Positions 1 through 5,556 of a DNA stretch of 5,560 nt are shown in pieces. The notes below the pieces were generated by a model. The model was given only the letters and a program-made list of their open reading frames with translations, did no database searches and had not been told where the DNA came from. How positions within the stretch are numbered: position 1 is the stretch's first letter; the number at the start of each line of letters is the position of its first letter. A program made the position numbers and the translations under genes. Origin of the DNA: an uncultured Clostridia bacterium. GTDB lineage: Bacteria > Bacillota > Clostridia > Christensenellales > UBA1242. The stretch spans positions 1-5,560 of the forward strand of contig CAMYXB010000062.1 in NCBI GenBank assembly GCA_947303145.1, read 5' to 3'.

Positions 1-126
1 CTCCTTACATTTTGGACAAGCAATTAACCAAGATGTGAGATGAGCATGGCTTTTTGCTCATATTTTCTTTCTGCCGCTCGGCATCAGGGTGGTGCTTCTC
101 GCCGCTGAGCTACAAGCCATTATTAT
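1..126. repeat. Copy 1 of a ~125-bp direct repeat (possibly cut by the window edge)
   Basis: This stretch recurs at 202-326. The first 55 bases of the two copies are identical. They then differ by about five substitutions and one replaced block (98-105 here, 299-305 in copy 2), and end with 21 more identical bases. Two small inverted repeats are visible: ATGAGCA (40-46) with TGCTCAT (55-61), and TGCC (72-75) with GGCA (80-83). No long open frame is shared by the copies. Further copies may lie upstream, because the window starts exactly at the repeat boundary. I do not recognise the family; it looks like an intergenic interspersed or tandem repeat. Confidence 0.85.
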
Positions 127-139
127 ATTTTTTGCTTGA

Positions 140-193
140 TTTTTACTTTTAAGGTGGGGGAACCCCCACTTATATCTTTTCTTGCGAAAAGAT
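140..193. repeat. Linker between repeat copies with two strong hairpins
   Basis: Two inverted repeats stand next to each other. GTGGGGG (154-160) pairs with CCCCCAC (163-169) and can be extended by G·T and A-T pairs outside. ATCTTTTC (174-181) pairs perfectly with GAAAAGAT (186-193) around the loop TTGC. With the 201-bp spacing this linker is probably part of the repeat unit (linker plus about 125 bp), but only one copy of it lies in the window. There is no T-run directly after either stem, so neither is a standard terminator. The function is unknown. Confidence 0.6.
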
Positions 194-201
194 GGCGTTC
201 G

Positions 202-326
202 CTCCTTACATTTTGGACAAGCAATTAACCAAGATGTGAGATGAGCATGGCTTTTTACTCATATTTTCCCTCTGTCGCTCGGCATCAGGATGGTGCTTAG
301 AGGGTTGAGCTACAAGCCATTATTAT
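202..326. repeat. Copy 2 of the ~125-bp direct repeat
   Basis: This is the second copy of the element at 1-126, offset by 201 bp (200 bp after a one-base length difference in the variable block). The TGCC/GGCA stem survives as TGTC/GGCA, a C to T change that keeps a G·T pair. The ATGAGCA/TGCTCAT stem has lost one pair through G to A at 257. A 61-codon open frame that starts inside this copy (290-475) is not shared with copy 1 and has no plausible ribosome binding site, so I do not call it a gene. Confidence 0.85.
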
Positions 327-482
327 GTCTTATTTCCCACATACATTACTTAGTAGAAAGATGTGTTTATAGCGGTGGGTTGCAATCTTTAGACAAAACA
401 GATTACAAATTTTGCTACTTATTCAATGATTATTTATTTGATATTTGGCACAATAGAGCCATGGATAATAAATAATGCATTG

Positions 483-559
483 TGGTGGAGATAGTCGGAC
501 TCGAACCGACGACCTTCTGCGTGCAAGGCAGACGCTCTAGCCAACTGAGCTATACCCCC
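483..559 (-). tRNA. tRNA-Ala (anticodon TGC)
   Basis: The minus strand gives a complete 77-nt cloverleaf that ends in an encoded CCA. The acceptor GGGGGTA pairs with TATCTCC. The D arm is GCTC/GAGC, the anticodon stem is TCTGC/GCAGA around the loop CTTGCAC, and the T arm is GTCGG/CCGAC around TTCGAGT. The anticodon is TGC (alanine), and the acceptor has the G3·U70 wobble pair that marks alanine tRNAs for alanyl-tRNA synthetase. It has its own upstream promoter. No Rho-independent terminator is evident after the CCA. Confidence 0.97.
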
Positions 560-594
560 AAAGTAATCTAGCCTCGAAAAAATTACGCTCCTAT

Positions 595-623
595 ATATTA
601 GCAAAGTCTACGATATTTGTCAA
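595..623 (-). promoter_or_regulatory. Sigma-A type promoter of tRNA-Ala
   Basis: Read on the minus strand, a perfect -35 TTGACA (618-623) and a -10 TAATAT (595-600) are separated by 17 bases. Transcription would start near 588, about 30 bases before the mature 5' end of the tRNA, which fits RNase P processing of a short leader. Confidence 0.85.
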
Positions 624-681
624 CGATAAATTTCAAAATCTTTTTATTTTTTTTCTAAAAATTTTTTTACAAAAATTTCAC

Positions 682-710
682 TTGATTTTTATTATTAGGT
701 GGTGTATACT
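682..710 (+). promoter_or_regulatory. Promoter for the membrane-protein gene
   Basis: TTGATT (682-687) and TATACT (705-710) lie 17 bases apart, close to the sigma-A consensus. A start near 717 leaves a leader of about 90 bases before the ATG at 808. The leader has a T8 run at 781-788 but no convincing terminator or known riboswitch. This promoter faces away from the tRNA promoter 60 bp to the left. Confidence 0.75.
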
Positions 711-807
711 AAAGACAACTTGTGAACGCACGGCCCGTTTTGAGACATTATTTGTTGCGTGAATTATGTATAATATATCGTTTTTTTTGATTGCATTTGA
801 GGGATAG

Positions 808-1749
808 ATGATATTCAAGAATACTTTTAGACTGATTGTTTCCAATTTTTCTAGTGTTTGGAAACTACTGCTATACTATGTTATATGTATTGCACTGACG
901 GTGCTGGTTTGTGGCTGGTTTTTGGTGCCATTGATTAGAGAACTCAGTGCGGCTGGCGTTTTTGCAAGTATTGTGGACTTTTTTAGTCAAATTTTTTCTC
1001 GACCAGTAGTCGAATCTGCTGAAGTTTTGAGTGAAATCTGGAGCAATATCATGGAGATACTGCAGGCCAACGTTTCTCTCAAATTCAACTCCATATTTAT
1101 CATGGCATGGATGTTGTTTGTGCTTCCGTTGACTATCAAGATGGGCGAACTTGCATGCGGAGAAGTGCTGTATGGCTACATGACCAGTGCAGTCAAATAT
1201 GGATTCACAGGTAGATACATCAAGAATTTTAGCAAAAGTTTCGTTTTTGCATTGGTCAGTTTCTTCGTTGGACTTATATTCAATATATTAATGCTGACTT
1301 GCTTCTATTTTGCAGTGCATTTCTTTATAATAGGTGGATTGAACATCGCACTTGCGGTGCTTTGCCTAGCACTATTGTGTGTGCTTTGCGCACTTAAAAT
1401 CGCCACGTTTAGTGCATGGATGCCATCTATTGCAGTGTTGGATTTGGACGCATTTAGGGCACTTAGGATGAATTTTAAGACAATTAAACGCAACTTTCTT
1501 AGCATTTTTTCCAACATGCTTTTATTCATCATCTTTGCCATTGTTTTCAATCTTGTCTTTGCAGTGTTCACTGCCACTATATCCCTTTTTATCACTCTTC
1601 CACTCACTGCATTCGCATTTATTGTGGCGAGAATGGTGGCGTTCTTCTTCTCTCATGGCATGAAATTCTATGTATATCCCGACATGGTCATTTCACCCAA
1701 AACCTTTGAAGAGCAAGATTGCATATCCCAGATGAAACACCTGATATAA
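808..1749 (+). CDS. Polytopic membrane protein of unknown function, 313 aa
   Basis: I do not recognise this protein with certainty. It starts at ATG after GAGGG (799-803), a ribosome binding site at short spacing. About six hydrophobic segments are visible, at residues 18-43, 93-112, 143-170, 175-202, 233-258 and 257-282, so it should be an integral membrane protein. There is no cleavable signal peptide. A hydrophilic stretch (about 44-92) follows the first segment, and the C-terminal 30 residues are polar. Before the last membrane pair is the motif D-x-D-A-F-R-A-L-R-M-N-F (212-223). It loosely recalls the 'A-L-x-x-S' segment found before a membrane pair in DUF975 and GPDPase_memb-type proteins; that is only a weak inference. 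RNase J starts 86 bases downstream on the same strand with no terminator between, so the two may be co-transcribed. Confidence 0.85.
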   Translation: MIFKNTFRLIVSNFSSVWKLLLYYVICIALTVLVCGWFLVPLIRELSAAGVFASIVDFFSQIFSRPVVESAEVLSEIWSNIMEILQANVSLKFNSIFIMAWMLFVLPLTIKMGELACGEVLYGYMTSAVKYGFTGRYIKNFSKSFVFALVSFFVGLIFNILMLTCFYFAVHFFIIGGLNIALAVLCLALLCVLCALKIATFSAWMPSIAVLDLDAFRALRMNFKTIKRNFLSIFSNMLLFIIFAIVFNLVFAVFTATISLFITLPLTAFAFIVARMVAFFFSHGMKFYVYPDMVISPKTFEEQDCISQMKHLI

Positions 1750-1835
1750 GGCGAAAACATCTATCATACACTAGGACAAATGAGGAATAGTTTATTTCTC
1801 ACATTTCATATTGTAATTAAAGGACTTATTTTAAC

Positions 1836-2351
1836 ATGGAAAAACAAAAATTAAAAGTGACATTTATCGGCGGAATAGGCGAGATTGGCAAGAACATGAC
1901 CGCATTTGAATACGGCGATGACATGATTATAGTAGATGCAGGGCAGTCTTTCCCAGACGAAGATATGCCCGGCATTGACCAAGTGGTGCAAGACTTGACA
2001 TATCTCAAACAAACCAAGTCCAAACTCAGAGGGCTATTCATCACTCATGGACACGAGGACCACATCGGTGGTATCCCATATTTTCTCGAAAATTTCAAGA
2101 AGGTGAATATCTATGGCTCCAAGATTTCCCTTGGACTTATCGAGAACAAACTCAAGGAGAGTAAGAAAAAGAATGCCACACTAAAAGCCGTCAAAGCAGG
2201 CGCTGTGGTCGTGGCAGGACAGTTCAAGATAGAGTTCGTGAGTGTCACGCACTCCATTCCGGGTGCGCTGGCAATGGTTATCACTTGTCCAGCAGGTGTA
2301 GTGGTGCATACTGGCGATTTCAAGATAGATTTCATCCCCCATTGGCGGTGA
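1836..2351 (+). CDS. rnj: Ribonuclease J, N-terminal part (frameshifted gene)
   Basis: This frame holds residues 1-168 of an RNase J, the metallo-beta-lactamase/beta-CASP endo- and 5'-exoribonuclease that drives mRNA turnover and rRNA maturation in many Gram-positive bacteria. Visible are the start T-F-I-G-G-I-G-E-I-G-K-N, the zinc motif H71-G-H73-E-D75-H76-I-G-G, the ligand region T-H139-S-I-P, and H-T-G-D161. After F-I-P (166-168) the frame goes wrong (H-W-R, stop), while the expected continuation I-G-G-D-V-C-D-L is present one frame over. The cause is a single extra C in the run at 2336-2340. Translation starts at ATG 1836 after AAAGGA (1819-1824), a spacing of 11. Joined to the next fragment it gives 554 residues, the normal length (B. 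subtilis RNase J1 has 555). No clear promoter is visible in 1750-1835. Confidence 0.9.
   Translation: MEKQKLKVTFIGGIGEIGKNMTAFEYGDDMIIVDAGQSFPDEDMPGIDQVVQDLTYLKQTKSKLRGLFITHGHEDHIGGIPYFLENFKKVNIYGSKISLGLIENKLKESKKKNATLKAVKAGAVVVAGQFKIEFVSVTHSIPGALAMVITCPAGVVVHTGDFKIDFIPHWR
2336..2340 (+). other. Frameshift site in RNase J (C5 where C4 is expected)
   Basis: Reading ATC-CCC-CAT-TGG-CGG-TGA ends the upstream frame. Removing one C gives ATC-CCC-ATT-GGC-GGT-GAT, which encodes the conserved I-P-I-G-G-D and joins the two halves without a gap. A sequencing or assembly error in a homopolymer is the simplest explanation. A true mutation, or +1 slippage of tRNA-Pro on CCC-C, cannot be excluded from sequence alone. 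Confidence 0.85.
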
Positions 2352-2352
2352 T

Positions 2353-3501
2353 GTGTGTGACCTCAAGCGTCTTGCTGAGGTGGGCAAAAAGGGCGTCACT
2401 CTCCTTCTTTGCGACAGCACCAATGTCGAAAGAGAGGGCTTCTCTATGTCCGAATCTGTAGTAGGCAAGACACTCGATGAACTCGTTGGAAAGTATAAGA
2501 AAGAGAGAATTATTATAGCCAGTTTTGCATCTAATATCCACAGACTGCAGAAAATCATAGATTGTGCCAAAAAGTATGGCAGGAAGATAGCCTTTACAGG
2601 AAGAAGTATGGAGAATGTCAGCGAAATGGCCATCAAACTGGGAGAACTCAAGTGTGACAAAGGGCTAATCGTGGATATTGATAGGGTGGATATGCTGGAG
2701 GATAACAAACTTATCATCATATCCACAGGCTCTCAAGGAGAGAGTATGAGCGCTCTCACTAGGATAGCGCAAGACAATTTCCCTAAGATACACCTTTGTG
2801 ACAATGACGTGGTCATTCTTTCATCTTCGCCCATTCCTGGCAATGAGAAAGCAGTGAACAATCTCATCAATGCGCTTTATCGCAAAGGTTGCCAAGTGGT
2901 GTCCAATGAACTGGCAGATGTGCACGCTTCAGGGCATGCGTATAAAGAAGAGCTCAAGATTCTCCATTCTCTCGTGAGACCTAAGTTTTTTATCCCAGTG
3001 CATGGTGAGTATAGACACCTCAAAAACCATCAACTACTAGCCAAAAGCCTTGGCATGAAGGATAGAAATATCATTATCCCTGAACTTGGCATGCAAGTGG
3101 AGATAGATAGCGATTCCATGCGCTTTGCGACTATGGTGCCTAGTGGAGAAGTGCTTATTGACGGCACTGGCATAGGCGAGAAGGACAGCAATGTCATAAG
3201 AGACAGGCTTCTTCTATCTCAAGACGGAGTGTGTGCCGTTCTTCTCAGCATTTCACGCAAGTCCGGTAGATTGACTGCTCCCATAGAGATAGCCTCAAGA
3301 GGATTCGTCTATCATGACGAGGTGAGCGAGGTCATTCGTGATGCCAAGGTGTTTATTAAGGAAAAACTATCCGAACTTGACCTGAAAGAAATGGAACTTG
3401 CGGAGATTAGGTCGACAGTTAGAAAACTTGCCACCGGTTTCTTCTTCAAAAATACCAAGAGAAAGCCCATCGTTCTCACATTAATCAGTCAAAATTCTTA
3501 A
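2353..3501 (+). CDS. rnj: Ribonuclease J, beta-CASP and C-terminal part (frameshifted gene)
   Basis: This is the rest of the RNase J begun at 1836. The first codon is a GTG that encodes an internal valine (residue 173 of the joined protein), so it is not a genuine start. Visible in joined numbering are D-S-T-N-V-E-R-E-G (from 193), the beta-CASP motif S-T-G-S-Q-G-E (296-302), H363-A-S-G-H367-A, P-V-H389-G-E-Y-R, and the C-terminal dimerisation region ending in K-R-K-P-I-V-L. These match the catalytic and structural motifs of RNase J1 almost position for position. The frame is clean to its natural stop, with no other lesion. The gene is followed by only an AT-rich TTTTTTTCAAAAAA stretch, not a convincing terminator. 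Confidence 0.9.
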   Translation: MCDLKRLAEVGKKGVTLLLCDSTNVEREGFSMSESVVGKTLDELVGKYKKERIIIASFASNIHRLQKIIDCAKKYGRKIAFTGRSMENVSEMAIKLGELKCDKGLIVDIDRVDMLEDNKLIIISTGSQGESMSALTRIAQDNFPKIHLCDNDVVILSSSPIPGNEKAVNNLINALYRKGCQVVSNELADVHASGHAYKEELKILHSLVRPKFFIPVHGEYRHLKNHQLLAKSLGMKDRNIIIPELGMQVEIDSDSMRFATMVPSGEVLIDGTGIGEKDSNVIRDRLLLSQDGVCAVLLSISRKSGRLTAPIEIASRGFVYHDEVSEVIRDAKVFIKEKLSELDLKEMELAEIRSTVRKLATGFFFKNTKRKPIVLTLISQNS

Positions 3502-3528
3502 TTTTTTTCAAAAAAGTGCTATATTTGC

Positions 3529-3559
3529 TTGACAGAATATGATGAAAAAATGTTATAAT
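3529..3559 (+). promoter_or_regulatory. Promoter for the exported protein, with extended -10
   Basis: TTGACA (3529-3534) is followed after 19 bases by TATAAT (3554-3559), which is preceded by TG-T to make an extended -10 (TGnTATAAT). The long spacing is offset by the perfect hexamers and the TG. The start would be near 3566, giving a leader of about 97 bases before the ATG at 3663. Confidence 0.75.
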
Positions 3560-3575
3560 AACAATGTGATATTGA

Positions 3576-3605
3576 CGAGGAGTGTGTGTCCTTTAATATT
3601 CCTCG
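3576..3605 (+). promoter_or_regulatory. Leader hairpin of the exported-protein mRNA
   Basis: CGAGGAGTGT (3576-3585) can pair with ATATTCCTCG (3596-3605), ten pairs including two G·U, around a ten-base loop. It starts only about ten bases from the predicted transcript 5' end. It could be a 5' stabiliser or a protein- or RNA-binding structure. A T-rich run follows only after about 12 bases, so it is not a standard attenuator. It matches no riboswitch class that I know. Confidence 0.45.
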
Positions 3606-3662
3606 CATTTTGCATATATTTTTTACTTGTAGGCAAAATATTTCTAAAGGGGTTTTCTTGCA

Positions 3663-4334
3663 ATGAAGAAGAAAAAAACAGGACTCTCCATATTAATGGT
3701 AGTGGTCTCGCTTGTCTTGATATGTGCTTCTGTCGCCATGGTCTATAGTGCCAGTTCTCACACAGTCAAAGGCACGCTTAATGTCTCATATCAGGCCATC
3801 AATGTGGGCGCCACAGTTAGTGCTCAATATCAAAAAGCAGGAGGCTCCGCCACGAGTATGACCACCACAGGTTCTCAAGGTGGTCCTGCATCCATCACAT
3901 TTGCGATATCAGAGTCCGAGCCTATCAATCGTTCATTGTCTTGGAGTGATCCTATTTCTCTCGATGATGACCACCCTTATGTGCTCTTTACATATTCATT
4001 CCACAATGACGCCACCAGTGGAGCCGACCCATTCTATGTGTCATTTGACCAATCGAATACTAGCATTATGTCAGGCTCTTCATTCAGTGTTTATTACTAT
4101 AATGGAGATTCCACTTTTAATGCAAATACACTTGCTAGCAAATATACTACCATTACTACAGCGAACAAGACCTCTCCTACTAGTATTGGCACAAGTGGGA
4201 AAGTGCAAGTCTCAGCCACCGGCACAGCATACATATATGTGCTTGTTGTAGCCTCTGTCGTGTCAGAAAATGCTAATCTTAATGGAAATAGTTCTAGCAG
4301 TGTGTCATTTATAATCAACCATTACTCCACATAA
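3663..4334 (+). CDS. Exported or membrane-anchored Ser/Thr/Asn-rich protein, 223 aa
   Basis: The protein opens with K-K-K-K and a hydrophobic stretch at residues 7-29 ending V-Y-S-A-S-S, a signal peptide or signal anchor; cleavage near residue 28-31 is possible. The mature part is rich in Ser, Thr and Asn, has no Cys, and alternates short hydrophobic beta-like strands (for example 106-113 and 124-128) with polar turns, so an all-beta extracellular fold is likely. No LPXTG, lipobox, enzymatic motif or cell-wall repeat is visible; Cys21 sits within the hydrophobic stretch without a lipobox. The N-terminal layout (hydrophobic anchor, then a short strand ending N-V-G) is reminiscent of TasA/camelysin-like matrix proteins, but only weakly. 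ATG 3663 follows AAAGGGG (3646-3652) at a spacing of 10. It is a single-gene unit with its own promoter and a strong terminator. Confidence 0.85.
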   Translation: MKKKKTGLSILMVVVSLVLICASVAMVYSASSHTVKGTLNVSYQAINVGATVSAQYQKAGGSATSMTTTGSQGGPASITFAISESEPINRSLSWSDPISLDDDHPYVLFTYSFHNDATSGADPFYVSFDQSNTSIMSGSSFSVYYYNGDSTFNANTLASKYTTITTANKTSPTSIGTSGKVQVSATGTAYIYVLVVASVVSENANLNGNSSSSVSFIINHYST

Positions 4335-4345
4335 GTTGATAAAGT

Positions 4346-4384
4346 AAAAAACAATAGGTCCTCTTCACGTTCCTATTGTTTTTT
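4346..4384. terminator. Bidirectional Rho-independent terminator
   Basis: ACAATAGG (4351-4358) pairs with CCTATTGT (4372-4379) around a 13-base loop. The plus strand runs into T8 (4379-4386), and the matching A-run (4346-4351) gives a T-run on the minus strand. It therefore ends the exported-protein gene on the plus strand and can also end the convergent phosphodiesterase gene, whose stop is about 40 bases away. Confidence 0.92.
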
Positions 4385-4421
4385 TTATATGTTATTACAT
4401 TTATATCTATATATAAATTAT

Positions 4422-5159
4422 TTATATCCTTGGTCTAAATTTTTCGAATATAATGTTATCGCAGTGTGGCACCACATCCATATATTCACTTTGACTTCTT
4501 ACTGCCCACACGAGAAGTGGTAGATTCTTGTATTTGTTGACGAATCTATTGGGCACTTCGTCCCATTTGTACGCTATGAAGTCAGGACAAGAAACTCTCT
4601 TGTTTAGTTTCATTTTTTTGAGGATTTGTTTCCTAAAAAATGACATCTTGATGTCCTTGAAATAGCACGATAGTTGTCCTCGCCATATGTGAGGAGCGTT
4701 CTGCTTAAACCATTTCAGCACAAAGGGGTTGAAACTCATCACAGCATATTCGCCCTTATATTCTTTCAGCACATCGTATACATTTTTTTCGAATGTAGGA
4801 CTAGCACCATTGTCCTTGATTTCCACAATTATCTCCGTCCTACCAGCCACTGTGTCTAGTGCCTCACTGAGAGTTGGGATAGTGTATTCTGTGTCGCCTA
4901 GATGATATGTCTTTAGTTCTTCATTATTCTTTATTTGACTGATATATCCGTCACGTCCAGTCATTCTAAACATCGTCTCATCGTGGAACACCACTGGAGT
5001 GCCATCAAGGAGAGGGCGAACATCTAGTTCTATGACATACGAGTTTTCCACCGCCTTCTCGAATGCTGGCAGGCTGTTTTCAGGTGTATTTTTATCATGC
5101 AATCCTCTGTGTGCCACATATTTATTTACTAACCACGAGTCGAATATATCTTTTTCCAT
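4422..5159 (-). CDS. Glycerophosphodiester phosphodiesterase (GDPD family), 245 aa
   Basis: This is a cytoplasmic TIM-barrel enzyme that hydrolyses glycerophosphodiesters to glycerol-3-phosphate and an alcohol, feeding lipid-headgroup salvage. The family signature is complete: A-H17-R-G with P-E27-N-S-L-P-A-F, E44-L-D46-V (metal ligands), H59-D, P-T-L (95-97), E113-I-K, M-S-F-N-P (141-145), W218 and C-D-N-I-I-F-E near the C-terminus. The length is normal for the short bacterial form. There is no signal peptide or membrane segment, unlike secreted GlpQ, so substrates must be imported or made inside; the exact substrate cannot be read from sequence. ATG 5157-5159 follows AAGGAAG (5168-5174) at a spacing of 8. 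It has its own promoter and shares a terminator with the convergent gene. Confidence 0.95.
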   Translation of the reverse strand: MEKDIFDSWLVNKYVAHRGLHDKNTPENSLPAFEKAVENSYVIELDVRPLLDGTPVVFHDETMFRMTGRDGYISQIKNNEELKTYHLGDTEYTIPTLSEALDTVAGRTEIIVEIKDNGASPTFEKNVYDVLKEYKGEYAVMSFNPFVLKWFKQNAPHIWRGQLSCYFKDIKMSFFRKQILKKMKLNKRVSCPDFIAYKWDEVPNRFVNKYKNLPLLVWAVRSQSEYMDVVPHCDNIIFEKFRPRI

Positions 5160-5189
5160 GCATTTTGCTTCCTTATTTATGTTTCTATT

Positions 5190-5218
5190 ATTTTATCATT
5201 AATTTTCCCATTTTTCAA
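5190..5218 (-). promoter_or_regulatory. Promoter of the phosphodiesterase gene
   Basis: On the minus strand, TTGAAA (5213-5218) and TAAAAT (5190-5195) are 17 bases apart, with TG one base before the -10 (extended -10). The start would be near 5183, about 25 bases before the ATG, leaving room for the AAGGAAG ribosome binding site. Confidence 0.78.
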
Positions 5219-5263
5219 GATTTTTTTGCAAAACCGCATATATTATTTGTAAAATTTTATCCA

Positions 5264-5485
5264 TTAATTATCTTTCACACAGAGTATATAGTCAGTTGTC
5301 ACATTGTAGAGCTTTGCCAGTTTCACCAGCATAGTTATATTTATCTCCAGTTTTCCCAGTTCATATTTGCTATAGTTTGACCTATCTATTTCTAGATAGT
5401 CTGCTACATATTTTTGAGTGAAATTAAATTCCTTTCTCAGTTCCCTCAATTTTTCACCACAATTTAGGACAAAATTTTCTTTCAT
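5264..5485 (-). CDS. Small XRE/Cro-C1-type helix-turn-helix repressor, ~73 aa
   Basis: The protein is almost only an HTH_3 (XRE) DNA-binding domain. It has helix 1 G-E-K-L-R-E-L-R-K-E (10-19), helix 2 from T-Q-K-Y-V-A-D-Y-L (23-31), recognition helix R-S-N-Y-S-K-Y-E-L-G (35-44), and the closing helices L-V-K-L-A-K-L-Y (53-60) and T-T-D-Y-I-L (63-68). I chose ATG 5483-5485 because the domain starts shortly after it. The same frame stays open to a GTG at 5545 (93 aa), but that adds a non-family sequence lying inside the promoter/palindrome region and has no ribosome binding site. No Shine-Dalgarno precedes the ATG either, and the predicted transcript start lies within a few bases of it, so the mRNA may be leaderless. 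It is probably an autoregulator that also controls the divergent gene just beyond the window. Confidence 0.85.
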   Translation of the reverse strand: MKENFVLNCGEKLRELRKEFNFTQKYVADYLEIDRSNYSKYELGKLEINITMLVKLAKLYNVTTDYILCVKDN

Positions 5486-5489
5486 ACAT

Positions 5490-5518
5490 TTGACATTATG
5501 CCACAAAAGTAGTAAGAT
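5490..5518 (+). promoter_or_regulatory. Divergent promoter for the gene beyond the window end
   Basis: TTGACA (5490-5495) and TAAGAT (5513-5518) lie 17 bases apart on the plus strand. The start would be near 5525, just before a perfect palindrome and then AGGAGG at 5551-5556. Its -35 shares base 5495 with the -10 of the oppositely directed XRE promoter. Confidence 0.7.
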
Positions 5519-5526
5519 ATGTTCAA
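5495..5526 (-). promoter_or_regulatory. Likely promoter of the XRE repressor
   Basis: On the minus strand, CATAAT (5495-5500) is preceded by TG-G, giving an extended -10. A TTGAAC (5521-5526) lies upstream at a long spacing of 20. The start would be near 5488, within about three bases of the ATG. The -35 match is weak, so activity would rely on the extended -10. Confidence 0.5.
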
Positions 5527-5528
5527 AA

Positions 5529-5543
5529 GGGTAAAAATTACCC
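5529..5543. promoter_or_regulatory. Perfect 15-bp palindrome, candidate operator
   Basis: GGGTAA and TTACCC are perfect inverted arms around AAA. The site lies just downstream of the predicted start of the divergent plus-strand gene and just upstream of the XRE -35 element. A dimeric small XRE protein bound here could block the divergent transcript and affect its own. That the encoded XRE protein binds it is an inference from position and symmetry. Confidence 0.6.
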
Positions 5544-5550
5544 ACAAATG

Positions 5551-5556
5551 AGGAGG
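5551..5556 (+). promoter_or_regulatory. Consensus Shine-Dalgarno of an off-window gene
   Basis: A perfect AGGAGG lies 33 bases after the -10 of the divergent promoter and 5 bases from the window edge. It implies a plus-strand gene starting within roughly 5-10 bases beyond the window. Confidence 0.65.

Noticed and set aside
106..118. tRNA-like start on the minus strand (GGCTTGTAGCTCA), also at 306-318
   Set aside because: It looks like the acceptor and D-stem start of a tRNA, but no anticodon arm, no GTTCGA-type T loop and no matching acceptor 3' half follow in either copy.
1..326. CRISPR array
   Set aside because: There are only two copies, each about 125 bp, with a 75-bp linker and no cas genes. 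The repeat and spacer sizes do not fit CRISPR.
290..475. 61-codon plus-strand open frame
   Set aside because: It starts inside repeat copy 2, is not shared with copy 1, lacks a ribosome binding site and has no recognisable domain.
740..774. Second promoter TTGAGA...TATAAT ahead of the membrane-protein gene
   Set aside because: The spacer is 23 bases, and the TG lies directly against the -10 rather than one base away. The upstream TTGATT/TATACT pair is better.
3501..3518. TTTTTTTCAAAAAA as a terminator for RNase J
   Set aside because: The stem would be only A-T pairs with a one-base loop, too weak for a Rho-independent terminator.
3669..3728. Lipoprotein signal at Cys21 of the exported protein
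   Set aside because: The residues before Cys (V-L-I) do not fit a lipobox, which needs a small residue at -1, and the Cys lies in the middle of the hydrophobic segment.
3539..3748. 69-codon plus-strand open frame with a hydrophobic stretch
   Set aside because: It lies across the promoter, leader and start of the exported-protein gene in another frame and has no ribosome binding site.
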